Assembly: GCA_035296325.1 (NCBI GenBank)
Contig: DATHBD010000014.1
Location: 62,001-126,000 of the forward strand
Source: DATHBD01 sp035296325
GTDB taxonomy: Bacteria; Actinomycetota; Actinomycetes; Mycobacteriales; Micromonosporaceae
DNA length: 64,000 nucleotides
Reading direction: 5' to 3'
Below the pieces are notes generated by a model. The model searched no databases. It was given only the letters and a program-made list of their open reading frames with translations, and had not been told where the DNA came from. Shown piece by piece: positions 55,201-64,000 of the stretch; position 1 is the first letter of the stretch; each line of letters begins with the position of its first letter. The position numbers were made by a program, and so were the translations under genes.

Positions 55201-57336
55201 GTGATCGCCACGATCGTGCACCGGGTGCGCCTACCGGCACACCAGAGCTCGCCGGCAGCGGCGCGCGCGGCGGTGCGCGCGGTGATCACCGAAAGCGGGC
55301 TCGACCTGATCTCCGATGAGGCGTTGCTGCTCACCACGGAACTCGCCACCAACGGCGTGGTCCACGCCGGCACCGACCTGGAGCTCGAGATCGTCGCGGA
55401 CGCCGACAGTCTCACCGTCACCGTGATGGACTTCCGAAGCGGGCCGCTCACCTTCGGTGAGTGGGCGACCGCACGGCGGGCAGCGACCGACGGTCGTCCG
55501 GTCAGCCGCCGGAGGTCCCCGGATGAGCTGGACGAGCGCGGGCGCGGCCTGCTCCTGGTGGACCAGCTGGCGTCGTGCTGGGGGACTTTGCATCACCCGA
55601 CCGGCAAGGGCGTGTGGTTCCGACTGGACCGGCCGGGCAGCCCGTCCCCGCCGGTCACCGGCCAGGCCGTCGTCGGCGCCCCGGCGAGGCGCCCGCATGC
55701 TCCGGCCGGCGCGTCCCCTGCCAGGCCCACCCCGGTCGGCGACCCGGTCGCCGCGACAGCCGCCGTGCTGACCACCCTCGTCGGCGCGGGGAACACCGGC
55801 ACCGAGCACGGCACGCTGGCCGTCGCGGGCGACGACCTGCTGCGCCGCGTGTGCGGCGCGCTCGGCGCGTGGGCCGCGGTGGCGACGGTTGACGAGGGCG
55901 ACGGCTCCGGCCCGCAGCAGGTCGCCTCGTACGGCGCCGCCGTCTGGTACCAGGCGGCGAACTCCCCCGACACGCTCCGGGTGCCGCTGCGGCTCAGCCG
56001 CCCCTGGCGCGGCGAACTCCGCTTCACCGGGGTGGACCGGCCCGGCGACGGCGCCCCGGTCAGTCCCGCCACCGCCCTGGCAGGTCCCGTCGCGGAGCTG
56101 GCCGCCGAGTGGCTGAGCCTGCTGGTGGAGAACTCCCGGCTGCGCAGCGCCAACTCCGAGCGGCGGGGCTGGTTGACGTTTCTCGCCGAGGCGAGCCAAC
56201 TGCTCGCGCAGTCCCTTGACGTCGAGCTCACCCTCGCGCTGATCCCGCGCCTCGTGGTCCCGCGCCTGGGTCGGTGGTGCGCGGTGCACACCACCGACAC
56301 CGCCGGGCGGCTGCGCCTGGCCGCGGTGGCCCACGCTGACGAGTCGCAGGTGGCCGCGCTGACCGAGGCGCTCGCGGAGGCGGGGGCCGACCTGGTGGAG
56401 GCGCTGCGGGGGGACGCGGTGGTGCCGCTGACCGCGCCGGTCGAGGGGTACGTCGTCGCGCTGCTCGCGCGGGGTCAGCAACTCGGCACGCTCTCCGTCG
56501 GCCGCGGCCTGGAGCACTGGCAGGGCAGCGAGGAGGTCGCGGTCGTCGAGGACGTGGCCCGGCGGGCGGCGCTGGCCATCGACAATGCCCGGATCCACGC
56601 CGAGCGGCGATCCATCGCGCAGACCCTGCAGCGCTCCCTGCTGCCCCCGCAACTGCCCAAGGTGCAGGGCGTGGACTTCGGCGCGGAGTACGTGCCGACG
56701 GGCGAGGGCGCCGACGTGGGCGGCGACTTCTACGACGTGGTCATCCTGGGCGAGGACCGTTGGCTGGTGATGGTCGGCGACGTTTCCGGCAAAGGGGTCC
56801 ACGCCGCGACCGTCACCGGGCTGGTCCGCGATGTCACCCGGGTACTGGTACGCGACGGCCGTACCCTGCCCGAGGCGCTCGCCCGGCTCAACGAAACCCT
56901 GGTCGAACGCGGGGCCGGGCGGTTCTGCACGCTCGCTCTCGCCGCGGTGACCCGCCGTGCGGACGGCCTGCTCGACGTGACCCTGCACCTGGCCGGCCAC
57001 GACAAGCCGGTGCTCATCGCGGCGGACGGCGCGACCAGCCTGGTCGGCACGTGCGGCACCGCCCTGGGGCTGCTGGACCGGGTGCTCTCGCCGGCCACGC
57101 AGGTCCGGCTCGGGCCCGGCGACACGCTCGTGTTCTACACCGACGGCGTCACCGAACGGCGGCGCGGCACCGAACTGTTCGGGGTGGACCGGCTGTGCGT
57201 GGAGGCCGGGTTGCTGGCCGGCTTCCCGGCCGAGGTGGTGGCCGCCCGGCTGCGGGCGGCGACGCTCAGCTACTCGCCCGAGGAACCGCGCGACGACATC
57301 GCCATCTTCGCCGTACGCAACGACGCCGGATCATGA
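55201..57336 (+). CDS. HATPase-GAF-SpoIIE phosphatase, partner-switching regulator
   Basis: This 711-residue protein has an N-terminal anti-sigma-type ATPase domain (about 5-140, LTTELATNGVVHAGTD and DERGRGLLLVDQLA). A linker and a GAF domain cover about 300-455. The C-terminal PP2C/SpoIIE phosphatase (about 470-705) has DVGGDFYDVV, GDVSGKGVHAATVT and ERRRGTELFG. It may both phosphorylate and dephosphorylate STAS-type targets such as the protein at 49733-50062. The start GTG 55201 is tentative (GGGGAG 10 nt upstream). It is divergent from the poly-HAMP kinase, which may be its functional partner. Its 3' end overlaps the convergent PH gene by 6 bp. Confidence 0.87.
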   Translation: MIATIVHRVRLPAHQSSPAAARAAVRAVITESGLDLISDEALLLTTELATNGVVHAGTDLELEIVADADSLTVTVMDFRSGPLTFGEWATARRAATDGRPVSRRRSPDELDERGRGLLLVDQLASCWGTLHHPTGKGVWFRLDRPGSPSPPVTGQAVVGAPARRPHAPAGASPARPTPVGDPVAATAAVLTTLVGAGNTGTEHGTLAVAGDDLLRRVCGALGAWAAVATVDEGDGSGPQQVASYGAAVWYQAANSPDTLRVPLRLSRPWRGELRFTGVDRPGDGAPVSPATALAGPVAELAAEWLSLLVENSRLRSANSERRGWLTFLAEASQLLAQSLDVELTLALIPRLVVPRLGRWCAVHTTDTAGRLRLAAVAHADESQVAALTEALAEAGADLVEALRGDAVVPLTAPVEGYVVALLARGQQLGTLSVGRGLEHWQGSEEVAVVEDVARRAALAIDNARIHAERRSIAQTLQRSLLPPQLPKVQGVDFGAEYVPTGEGADVGGDFYDVVILGEDRWLVMVGDVSGKGVHAATVTGLVRDVTRVLVRDGRTLPEALARLNETLVERGAGRFCTLALAAVTRRADGLLDVTLHLAGHDKPVLIAADGATSLVGTCGTALGLLDRVLSPATQVRLGPGDTLVFYTDGVTERRRGTELFGVDRLCVEAGLLAGFPAEVVAARLRAATLSYSPEEPRDDIAIFAVRNDAGS

Positions 57337-57810
57337 TGGCCGTAGGCGGTTCAGCGCGTCGGCCACGTCGTGGACGGGGGCGTTGAGTTCGTACGTGCTG
57401 AACAGGTGCAGCGACTCGCCCGTGTCGACTTCGAGCAGCTGCGATCGGGTGCCCAGCCGACGGCGTTCGTCCACCAGTACCCGCTCGACCCCGGACCACG
57501 GGATCCGCCGCCGGCCGGCGTACCCGGCCACCACGGTGATGCCGTCGGCGTCGGCGGCGAGCCGGACCGGCGCCACCAGATCCCGGACGGCGAACGCGAC
57601 GAGGAGGACCGCGGCGAAGCCCGCCATGAGCAACCGGCCCGCGTCGGTGACGAAGAGGGCGGCCGCCCCGATGAACACCAACGCGCCGATGCCCTTGAAC
57701 AGGGTCAGCGCCGGCGAGACCCGCCAGCTCAGGGCCGTCGGGGCCGCCTGATCCGTGGTGTCCCGACCGGGGTGGTCGGATTCCGACATGCCACCGCTGC
57801 GCAGTTCCAT
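57331..57810 (-). CDS. PH-domain membrane protein (Cfp6/bPH6-like)
   Basis: This 159-residue protein has two closely spaced hydrophobic segments (about residues 35-53 and 60-78), then a small beta-rich domain (VRLAADADGITVVAGYAGRRRIPWSGVERVLV). This matches the bacterial PH-like Cfp6 family, of unknown function. The first ATG at 57810 was used; an ATG at codon 8 is possible. It is divergent from the thiolase gene across 68 nt and overlaps the SpoIIE gene end by 6 bp. Confidence 0.8.
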   Translation of the reverse strand: MELRSGGMSESDHPGRDTTDQAAPTALSWRVSPALTLFKGIGALVFIGAAALFVTDAGRLLMAGFAAVLLVAFAVRDLVAPVRLAADADGITVVAGYAGRRRIPWSGVERVLVDERRRLGTRSQLLEVDTGESLHLFSTYELNAPVHDVADALNRLRPS

Positions 57811-57878
57811 GGAGCCAGGATGGCACGACCCCCGGACGGCGTACCATTCGAGCGGAGCCTAGCTACCGGGGAGTAACC

Positions 57879-59048
57879 ATGCGGGACGCGGTCATCGTCG
57901 GTGCGGTACGAACGCCGATCGGCAAGCGCAGGGGCGCGTTGTCGGGCGTACACCCGGTCGACCTGTCGGCCGCGGTGCTCCGGGCGTTGGCGGAGCGCAC
58001 CCGGCTGGACCCGGCCGACGTGGAGGACGTGGTCTGGGGCTGCGTCTCCCAGGTCGGTGAGCAGTCGTGGAACGTCGGCCGCAACGCCGTACTGGCTGCC
58101 GGCTGGCCCGAGTCGGTGCCCGGCAGCACGCTCGACCGGCAGTGCGGCTCAAGCCAGCAGGCGGTGCACTTCGCCGCGGCGGCCGTGATCGCCGGGCAGT
58201 GCGACCTGGTCGTGGCCGGGGGGGTCGAGTCGATGAGCCGGGTGCCGATGGGCTCGTCGGCGGGCGGGCCGGGCGGCGGCATGCCCTACGGCGAGGAGAT
58301 CCGCAAGCGGTACGCCGGCGTGCAGGGCTTCGCCGATGGCGAGGCGGTGCCGTTCAGCCAGGGCGTTGGCGCCGAGATGGTGGCGGAACGGTGGAAGCTC
58401 AGTCGGGCCCGGCTCGACGAGTACTCGCTGCGCAGCCACCAGCGGGCCGGCGCGGCCAGCGACGGCGGCCTGTTCCAGGCCGAGATCGCGGCTGTCGACG
58501 GGGTACGCGCGGATGAGGGCATCCGGCGGGAGACCTCGCTGGAGAAGCTGGGAAGTCTGGCGACGCCGTTCCGCCCGGACGGCGGCGTGGTGACCGCCGG
58601 GTCCGCCTCCCAGATCTCCGACGGTGCGGCCGCGCTGGCGATCACCACCTCGGAGTGGGCCGCGGCGCACGGACTGACGCCGCTGGCACGCATCCACACC
58701 GCCGTGGTCGCCGCGGACGACCCGGTGATCATGCTGACGGCACCGATCCCGGCAACCGCCAAGGCACTGCGTCGGGCCGGGCTGACGATCGACGACATCG
58801 GCGTGTACGAGGTGAACGAGGCGTTCGCACCGGTACCCCTGGCCTGGCTCGCCGAGACCGGTGCGGACCCGGCCCGGCTCAACCCGCGCGGCGGTGCCAT
58901 CGCCCTCGGCCATCCCCTCGGCGGGTCGGGCGCCCGGATCATGACCACGCTGCTGCACCACATGCGGGACAACGACATCCGGTACGGGTTGCAGACCATG
59001 TGCGAGGGCGGCGGCATGGCGAACGCCACGATCCTCGAGTTGATCTGA
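57879..59048 (+). CDS. Thiolase (acetyl-CoA C-acyltransferase family)
   Basis: This 389-residue thiolase condenses or cleaves acyl-CoA. The nucleophilic Cys89 lies in LDRQCGSSQQ, the activating histidine in ALGHPLGGSGARI, and the second cysteine in TMCEGGGMAN. The N-terminus AVIVGAVRTPIGKRRG is typical. The direction (fatty-acid or aromatic degradation versus acetoacetyl-CoA formation) is not resolved; a link to paa genes 40 kb away would be speculative. GGGGAG lies 6 nt before the ATG. Confidence 0.93.
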   Translation: MRDAVIVGAVRTPIGKRRGALSGVHPVDLSAAVLRALAERTRLDPADVEDVVWGCVSQVGEQSWNVGRNAVLAAGWPESVPGSTLDRQCGSSQQAVHFAAAAVIAGQCDLVVAGGVESMSRVPMGSSAGGPGGGMPYGEEIRKRYAGVQGFADGEAVPFSQGVGAEMVAERWKLSRARLDEYSLRSHQRAGAASDGGLFQAEIAAVDGVRADEGIRRETSLEKLGSLATPFRPDGGVVTAGSASQISDGAAALAITTSEWAAAHGLTPLARIHTAVVAADDPVIMLTAPIPATAKALRRAGLTIDDIGVYEVNEAFAPVPLAWLAETGADPARLNPRGGAIALGHPLGGSGARIMTTLLHHMRDNDIRYGLQTMCEGGGMANATILELI

Positions 59049-59122
59049 GCGCACCGACGCATCGACATATCTCGGCTTGCAACTTCCGTTACGCATTCCG
59101 TGAAGCGCTCGTTGCTCCGGGT

Positions 59123-59593
59123 ATGAGCCAACTCCCCCGGCCCGTACTCGATGGATTCTCCAGGTCGCTCCTGCCCCAGGCCGCAGGCGCGGGAATCCCG
59201 ATGGCCACGGTCAATCGACACCTCCCCGTGATGCGCACCTGTGTCGGCACGAGCGACACGGCGCTGCTGGTCGCCCGCTGCGCCCCGAGCCGGCAGCCCA
59301 TCGGCCGCACCACGCCGACCACCCTGCTGCTGCTGACCAGGCACCGGCTGGTCATCACCGGAGAGAGTCGGGTCTTTCGTCGCCTGCACCTCTACCTCAA
59401 CGAGAGCCTGGCGCACCTGGCGAACGTCACCTGGTCACCCGCGCTGGACCGCAGGGCGGTGCAACTGGCCGTGACGGCCATGGACGGTGTCCGCGAGCAC
59501 TTCTGGATCGCGATGAGCTGCGCCGACGAGGTGATGCGCGCCGACGCGCTGCTCCGGGCGTTCTTCCGGCCCCGGGTCCTCACCCCGGCCTGA
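59123..59593 (+). CDS. Hypothetical protein, unknown family
   Basis: This 156-residue basic protein has no recognised family. The middle (TPTTLLLLTRHRLVITGESRVFRRLHLYLNESLAHLANVTW) reads as alternating strands and could be a PH-like or GRAM-like small domain, but this is a guess. No signal peptide or membrane segment is visible. The ATG at 59123 was chosen because the longer frame upstream runs antisense-like through the thiolase gene. It follows the thiolase gene by 74 nt and precedes a lipoprotein gene by 70 nt. Confidence 0.6.
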   Translation: MSQLPRPVLDGFSRSLLPQAAGAGIPMATVNRHLPVMRTCVGTSDTALLVARCAPSRQPIGRTTPTTLLLLTRHRLVITGESRVFRRLHLYLNESLAHLANVTWSPALDRRAVQLAVTAMDGVREHFWIAMSCADEVMRADALLRAFFRPRVLTPA

Positions 59594-59663
59594 CGATCGA
59601 ACCGGCCGGCGGCCGGCGCGGATTGGGCGGAACCCGCGACCACCCCGCGCCGTCGAAGCGGGC

Positions 59664-61637
59664 ATGACCACTGCAGCGAAGCGACTCGCCGCCGGCGCCG
59701 TGCTCCTCGCCCTCGCCGGGTGTACCTCCGGTAACGGCACCGCCCGGCCGGTGCCGCCGCGGTCGGACGCCGGGGTCGGCCCGTTGCGGCTGGTCTCCTT
59801 CGACGACTGCGCGGACCTGGTGACCGCGCTGCGCGCCGCGGCACGCGAGCACGTCGGGCCGTACGGCTTCGGTGGCGGCGGCATGCGGGCGGGCGTCGCG
59901 GAGGATGCGGTGGCGGCCGGCAGTGGCCAGGTGTCCGCAGCTGGCGGCGACAAGCCGCCGGCCCACTCCGGCACCAACACGCACGAGGCCGGCACGGACG
60001 AGCCCGATCTGGTGAAGACGGACGGCCGGCGGATCGTCACGGTCGTCGGCGGCACCCTGCGCGTGGTGGACGCCGCGACCCGACGGGTCACCGGGGCACT
60101 CAACCTCGATACACCGGCGTACGCGGGCAGCAACCTGCTCCTCGCCGGCGACCGCGCGCTGGTGCTCCTACCGGAACGGTGGGATGGCGACACGCCGACC
60201 TCGGGGGGGTCGGCCGGCGTTGCCGACCGGCCCTTCGGCGGAGGGCCGGGCGGACGGGCGGAACTGCTGCTGGTGGACCTGACCGGGACCCCGAAGGTGC
60301 TCAGCAGGTACGCCATCGACGGATCGATGCTGGACGCACGCCAGGTCGGCAACACGGCCCGGGTCGTGATCAGGTCCGCGCCCCGGATTCAATTTCCGGA
60401 CCCGGGGCGGCAGGATGACGTCGAGGGCCGCACCAGGGCCAACCAGGCCGCGGTCGACCGGGCCACCGCGGCGGACTGGCTGCCCCGTTTCCGGGTGGAG
60501 ACCGCTGGAAAGGTCACCGAAGGCCGGGTCGACTGCGCGGCGGTGAGCCGACCCACGACGTACTCCGGCGCGTCGATGCTGACGATCCTGACCTTCGACC
60601 TGGGCAGCGCCGCGCTCGGAGCCGGCGACCCGGTGAGCCTGGTGGCCGACGGAGACACCGTCTACGGGACCGGATCCAGCCTCTATGTCGCCACCGACAC
60701 GCGCTGGATGGCACCGGCGCGGGTCTCCGTCCCGAGGTCACCGGCCGCGGCGCGGACCGAGGTGTACCGGTTCGACACCGGTGGCACCGGCAAACCGCGC
60801 TTCGCCGCCTCCGGCGAGGTGGGCGGATGGCTGCTCAACCAGTACGCGCTGTCGGAGTGGAACGGTCATCTGCGGGTGGCCACGACGACCGGGAACTCCT
60901 TCGGCATGCCGGATCCCGGCGACGGCTCAGCGCCGCGGCCCAGCCCGCCGCAGAGCGAGTCGACGGTGTACGTGCTCCGCCAGGACCGCGACCGGCTGGT
61001 CGAGCGGGGCCGGGTGGGTGGACTCGGCCGGGGGGAGCAGATCCACGGGGTACGGTTCGCCGGCGCCATCGGGTACGTGGTGACGTTCCGCCAGACCGAC
61101 CCGCTCTACACCCTCGACCTGCGCGACCCGGCGACGCCGAAGGTGGCCGGTGAACTGAAGATCACCGGGTACTCCGCCTACCTGCACCCCGCCGGGGAGG
61201 GTCGCCTGCTCGGCGTCGGGCAGGAGGCGACCACCGCCGGTCGGCGTACCGGCTCGCAGATCTCCCTGTTCGACGTCGCGAATCTGGCGACCCCCACCGT
61301 GCTGGCGCGTCACGAGGTGCGCGAGGGCCACTCGGAGGCCGAGTTCGACCCGCACGCGTTTCTCTACTGGGCGCAGACCGGGCTGCTGGTCGTGCCGATG
61401 ATGAGTTACCAGGAGTCCGGCAGGTACCGCTCGGCGGCCCTGGTACTGAGCGTCAGCGGCGGCACGATCCGCTCTCTCGGCCGGATCAGCCACGGGGACG
61501 GCGGAGGAGGCCCCGAGGGTCGGGGCATCCGGCGTTCGCTCATCATCGGCGAGGCCCTGTGGACGGTCTCCGAGCAGGGGTTGAAGGTCAACGACGCCAC
61601 CACCGTGGCCGAGCTCGGGTGGGTGCCGTTCGGCTGA
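59664..61637 (+). CDS. Beta-propeller lipoprotein
   Basis: This 657-residue lipoprotein has a lipobox LAGC with Cys20. The body has NTHEAGTDEPDLVKTDG and many blade-like segments, matching the secreted beta-propeller family with C-terminal YVVTFRQTDPLYTLDLRDP, of unknown function, found in bacteria and archaea. A Gly/Pro-rich insertion interrupts the propeller near 880-900 nt into the gene. Anchoring at the outer face of the membrane is expected. The start ATG 59664 directly precedes the signal peptide. Confidence 0.87.
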   Translation: MTTAAKRLAAGAVLLALAGCTSGNGTARPVPPRSDAGVGPLRLVSFDDCADLVTALRAAAREHVGPYGFGGGGMRAGVAEDAVAAGSGQVSAAGGDKPPAHSGTNTHEAGTDEPDLVKTDGRRIVTVVGGTLRVVDAATRRVTGALNLDTPAYAGSNLLLAGDRALVLLPERWDGDTPTSGGSAGVADRPFGGGPGGRAELLLVDLTGTPKVLSRYAIDGSMLDARQVGNTARVVIRSAPRIQFPDPGRQDDVEGRTRANQAAVDRATAADWLPRFRVETAGKVTEGRVDCAAVSRPTTYSGASMLTILTFDLGSAALGAGDPVSLVADGDTVYGTGSSLYVATDTRWMAPARVSVPRSPAAARTEVYRFDTGGTGKPRFAASGEVGGWLLNQYALSEWNGHLRVATTTGNSFGMPDPGDGSAPRPSPPQSESTVYVLRQDRDRLVERGRVGGLGRGEQIHGVRFAGAIGYVVTFRQTDPLYTLDLRDPATPKVAGELKITGYSAYLHPAGEGRLLGVGQEATTAGRRTGSQISLFDVANLATPTVLARHEVREGHSEAEFDPHAFLYWAQTGLLVVPMMSYQESGRYRSAALVLSVSGGTIRSLGRISHGDGGGGPEGRGIRRSLIIGEALWTVSEQGLKVNDATTVAELGWVPFG

Positions 61638-61662
61638 GCCGCCCGGCGGGCGCGCCCGGGTG

Positions 61663-62733
61663 CTACAGGTACATCCCGGTGCGCTCGGCGGAGTCCTTCG
61701 CCGGTGGCTTGTCGCCTTCGCTGAAGAACCGCCGGCCACCGAACTCCACCTGGAGCCGGTCGTCGAGTTCGTCGGCGAGCCCGGTCATGACCTGCACCGC
61801 GAGCATCAGATGGGTTGGTTGAAAGTCGCGCCCGAAGACCGGCACGGAGGCCCACACCGTCTCGTTGCTGTGGTAGAGCCGGCCGATCGGCATGCGGTTG
61901 GTCAGTTCGGACAGCTTGGCGTACAGCTTCTGGCCGGCGGGCACCTCGGTGAGCAGGGGTGAGAAGACGTCGATCAGCGGCGGGCTGTCCCGCACCCGGA
62001 CGAAGACCATGGCCGAGCCGGCGCGAATGCTGATATCCCCGTCCGGGTCGACCGACAGCGCCTCCGGTGTGGTCTTCTGCAGTCTGGCCACCACGGTCGT
62101 CACCTGCTCGGCCAGCGGCAGCCCGGCAACCGCGTCGCTCAGCCGGGAAGTCCCCCGACCGGTGGCGGACTCGTCGGTGCTGAGGGTGCCGTCACCGTCG
62201 GTGTCGAGGACCGCCATCAGCGAGCGGGCGGAGGCCAGCGGCGGCATCGCGATCAGGTCCTCGCTGCCGGCGTTGCGCGCGAAGTAGGTCAGGAAGGCGG
62301 GGTGTGGCGCACCGTAGACGTCCCGCAGCGTGCGGGTGGCGAGCACGGCGAGCCGGTTGATCTCGGCGGCGCCCACCCGGACGCCGAACGAATCCCGGGA
62401 ACCGGCCACCACGCCGGGCGGTGACCAGCCGAGCGCGATCAGGTCGGCGATGGCGCCCCGGTCCAGCCGGAACGCCACCGGCAGGTCGGCGTTGCCGACC
62501 GCGCTGGCGACGAAGGTGCCGCCCTCCTCGGCGGTGATCTCGACCGAGTAGACCGCGTCGCCGGTGCCCGAGGCGGTCGGGTCGAGCGTCAGATCGATGC
62601 TGGTGCCGGCGGCGATCTGGGGCAGCGCCTCGGCGAGCTGGCGCGCGAAGTCACGCCAGGCCTCGCCGACCTTCGCCTTCAGATCGGCGCCGGCCAGCTC
62701 ACCGTCGTGCAACGCACCCTCGAACTCCGACAT
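61663..62733 (-). CDS. YbjN/T3SS-chaperone-like fold protein with EF-hand-like loop
   Basis: This 356-residue cytoplasmic protein has two alpha/beta modules of the type III-chaperone-like (TY-Chap or YbjN) fold, at about residues 20-155 and 200-330. Between them is a complete EF-hand-like loop (residues 177-188, DxDGDGxLSxDE), predicted to bind calcium. The ATG at 62733 was chosen because GGAGGTG lies 8 nt upstream; the eight-codon extension lacks a site. The role is unknown. Its 3' end is 25 nt from the convergent propeller gene. Confidence 0.7.
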   Translation of the reverse strand: MSEFEGALHDGELAGADLKAKVGEAWRDFARQLAEALPQIAAGTSIDLTLDPTASGTGDAVYSVEITAEEGGTFVASAVGNADLPVAFRLDRGAIADLIALGWSPPGVVAGSRDSFGVRVGAAEINRLAVLATRTLRDVYGAPHPAFLTYFARNAGSEDLIAMPPLASARSLMAVLDTDGDGTLSTDESATGRGTSRLSDAVAGLPLAEQVTTVVARLQKTTPEALSVDPDGDISIRAGSAMVFVRVRDSPPLIDVFSPLLTEVPAGQKLYAKLSELTNRMPIGRLYHSNETVWASVPVFGRDFQPTHLMLAVQVMTGLADELDDRLQVEFGGRRFFSEGDKPPAKDSAERTGMYL

Positions 62734-62807
62734 CGCGCGCCACCTCCGTCCCGGCACACCCTACCGAGATCGGCGCATGGTCGGGCGGTGGGACGGGGTG
62801 GCCCGGC

Positions 62808-63122
62808 TCACGCGGTCCCCGGCGGCGCCGTGGGTTCCGGCGGCGCCGTGGATTCCGGCGCCGCGGGGTCCGGCGGCGCCGCGGGTTCCGGTGGCGGCCA
62901 GGCGCGCGCCAACGCGGTCAGGGTGGCCGCAGCGGTACGCGGATCCGCGCCCCGACCGACGGCGACACCCAGCAGGTACGCCGAGACCGGCGCACCGGGC
63001 CGCACCACGCCGTGCGCGACCACCTTGGCCAGCTCCAGCACCAGCTGCCGGTCGGCGGCGTCGAAACCCTGCACGCCCAGTGCGGCCGCAGCCGCCGCGC
63101 TCCACTCGTCCAGCACGTTCAT
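62808..63122 (-). CDS. DUF6457-domain small protein
   Basis: This 104-residue protein has the DUF6457 pattern, an alpha-helical ~70-residue domain beginning MNVLDEWSAAAAAALGVQ, and a Pro/Ala/Glu tail encoded by short repeats. The start overlaps the mobA stop (ATGA). In actinobacteria it is regularly coupled to mobA, so it may assist molybdenum cofactor work, but this is inference from context. Confidence 0.8.
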   Translation of the reverse strand: MNVLDEWSAAAAAALGVQGFDAADRQLVLELAKVVAHGVVRPGAPVSAYLLGVAVGRGADPRTAAATLTALARAWPPPEPAAPPDPAAPESTAPPEPTAPPGTA

Positions 63123-63754
63123 CCGGTCCACTCCTGCGCCAGTCGGAGATCGGCCTCAGTGTCGCAGTCGAACCACGGGGGCAGCGGTGCCCGGTCGCTG
63201 ACCCGCCACAGCGTCTCGGCGACGCGCAGTGCGGCGATCAGGTGCCGCATCGACCGGCCGGCCGGGTCACCGAGGGCGGACAGTGCCCGCTCCAGCGAGG
63301 ACCGTCGCCACACCGCGCAGAGCAGCTGCCGGCGCCCGGCCTCGTCGACGAACACCGCCCCGTCGTACGCGCCCGGGCCGTCCGCCTCCCGGGCGGTGAG
63401 TTGGAGCCGGAGCAGGCCGACCGCGTCCGGGGTAAGGAACGGCAGATCCGCGGCGAGCACCGCGACGAGCCCGGCCGGGTCGGGTGCCGCCACGGCCGCC
63501 AGCCCCGCGGCGATGGCGGCGACCGGCCCGCCGCCGGGTGGCCGCTCGACAGTGCGCACCACACCCGGCGGAAGCCCGTCCCGCGGCGGCCCCACCACCA
63601 CCCGCGGGTCGGCGTCACCGACGGCGGAGAGCACGCGGTGCAGCATCGGCGCGCCGCCCACGGCCAGACCCGGCTTGTCGGCGCCACCGAGCCGCTGCGC
63701 CCGGCCACCGGCGAGGATCACCGCGGCGAAGCCGGCCGTTGGGTGCACGGTCAT
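63119..63754 (-). CDS. mobA: Molybdenum cofactor guanylyltransferase-like protein (MobA)
   Basis: This 211-residue nucleotidyltransferase is expected to attach GMP or a related nucleotide to molybdopterin. The N-terminal AVILAGGRAQRLGGADKPGL is the sugar-nucleotide-type nucleotide-binding motif with the conserved lysine. A second signature is VAVLAADLPFLTPDAV, with the metal-binding aspartate. Only ATG 63754 was considered; it lacks a strong ribosome site. It shares a start-stop overlap with the DUF6457 gene and lies 48 nt from divergent fdhD, a common arrangement. Confidence 0.88.
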   Translation of the reverse strand: MTVHPTAGFAAVILAGGRAQRLGGADKPGLAVGGAPMLHRVLSAVGDADPRVVVGPPRDGLPPGVVRTVERPPGGGPVAAIAAGLAAVAAPDPAGLVAVLAADLPFLTPDAVGLLRLQLTAREADGPGAYDGAVFVDEAGRRQLLCAVWRRSSLERALSALGDPAGRSMRHLIAALRVAETLWRVSDRAPLPPWFDCDTEADLRLAQEWTG

Positions 63755-63802
63755 ACCGGGCCGCGGTGGTTGCGCCCGGTGTCGCCGGGGAAGACTGGGG
63801 CC

Positions 63803-64000
63803 ATGGGCCGCGTGACCGACCGCCGGGGGGTACTCCGGATCGACCTGGCCGGCGCGTCCCCGCAGGTACGGCGGGCACCGGACACGCTCGCGGCGGAGGA
63901 GCCGCTGGAGATCCGGGTGGGTCCGGCCAGCATCGCTCGCCGGCCTCCGCTGGCCGTCACCATGCGGACCCCCGGACATGACCTCGACCTGGCATTGGGC
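63803..64000 (+). CDS. fdhD: Formate dehydrogenase accessory sulfurtransferase FdhD, 5' end only
   Basis: Only the first 66 codons are in the window. They match the FdhD N-terminus, with EEPLEIRVG and MRTPGHDLDLALG. FdhD delivers sulfur to the molybdenum or tungsten cofactor of formate dehydrogenase. The catalytic cysteine loop lies beyond the window edge. Divergence from mobA supports the assignment. Confidence 0.88.
   Translation, partial: MGRVTDRRGVLRIDLAGASPQVRRAPDTLAAEEPLEIRVGPASIARRPPLAVTMRTPGHDLDLALG

Overview
This window looks like chromosome from a high-GC filamentous actinomycete, most probably Micromonosporaceae. That placement is inference from gene content: strong GC bias, many GTG starts, a BldC regulator, an actinobacterial Nuo operon, futalosine-route menaquinone genes, a SigK/RskA pair, a HelD-type RNA polymerase helicase and many overlapping stop/start junctions. 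No tRNA, rRNA, prophage, integrase, insertion sequence or CRISPR array was found.

Layout. 1-4.4 kb: nuoD(partial)-C-B-A and the menaquinone reductase menJ (minus strand). 4.6-6.5 kb: an ECF sigma factor with a membrane-anchored kelch-like protein. 6.5-8.3 kb: menG and mqnC. 8.3-9.2 kb: a gene-free, repeat-rich island. 9.2-12.9 kb: a GGDEF protein with a decayed EAL domain, then sigK/rskA. 13.0-16.7 kb: paaABCDE, the phenylacetyl-CoA epoxidase operon. 16.9-18.6 kb: a serine hydrolase and mqnA. 18.7-22.6 kb: two tandem secreted paralogues, the second truncated. 22.8-25.6 kb: mazEF and helD. 25.8-28.8 kb: btuFCD behind a cobalamin riboswitch. 29-32.4 kb: an M14 carboxypeptidase, a small membrane protein and a DUF559-type protein. 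32.4-33.0 kb: a second repeat island. 33-38 kb: mqnE, an NlpC/P60 hydrolase and a proline-rich membrane protein. 38-40.3 kb: a DEAD-box helicase and bldC. 40.3-43.3 kb: ubiD-mqnP-ubiX. 43.7-49.6 kb: a tight operon hemL-pgm-resA-ccdA-resB-ccsB for haem and cytochrome c biogenesis. 49.7-57.3 kb: a signalling block (STAS protein, response regulator, giant soluble poly-HAMP hybrid kinase, SpoIIE-type phosphatase). 57.3-64 kb: PH-domain protein, thiolase, an unknown protein, beta-propeller lipoprotein, a YbjN-like protein, DUF6457-mobA, and the start of fdhD.

Main theme. Much of the window serves respiration: complex I, menaquinone (mqnA, mqnC, mqnE, mqnP, ubiD, ubiX, menG, menJ), haem (hemL) and System II cytochrome c maturation. 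mqnB and mqnD are not in the window.

The least explained material is non-coding. A ~57-bp interrupted palindrome occurs five times in three intergenic regions, twice inside composite islands that also carry tandem repeats. A second, 40-bp palindrome occurs twice. Both families sit downstream of genes and may act as terminators or mobile miniature elements. The most unusual proteins are the poly-HAMP kinase, the truncated secreted paralogue and a YbjN-like protein with a complete EF-hand-like loop.
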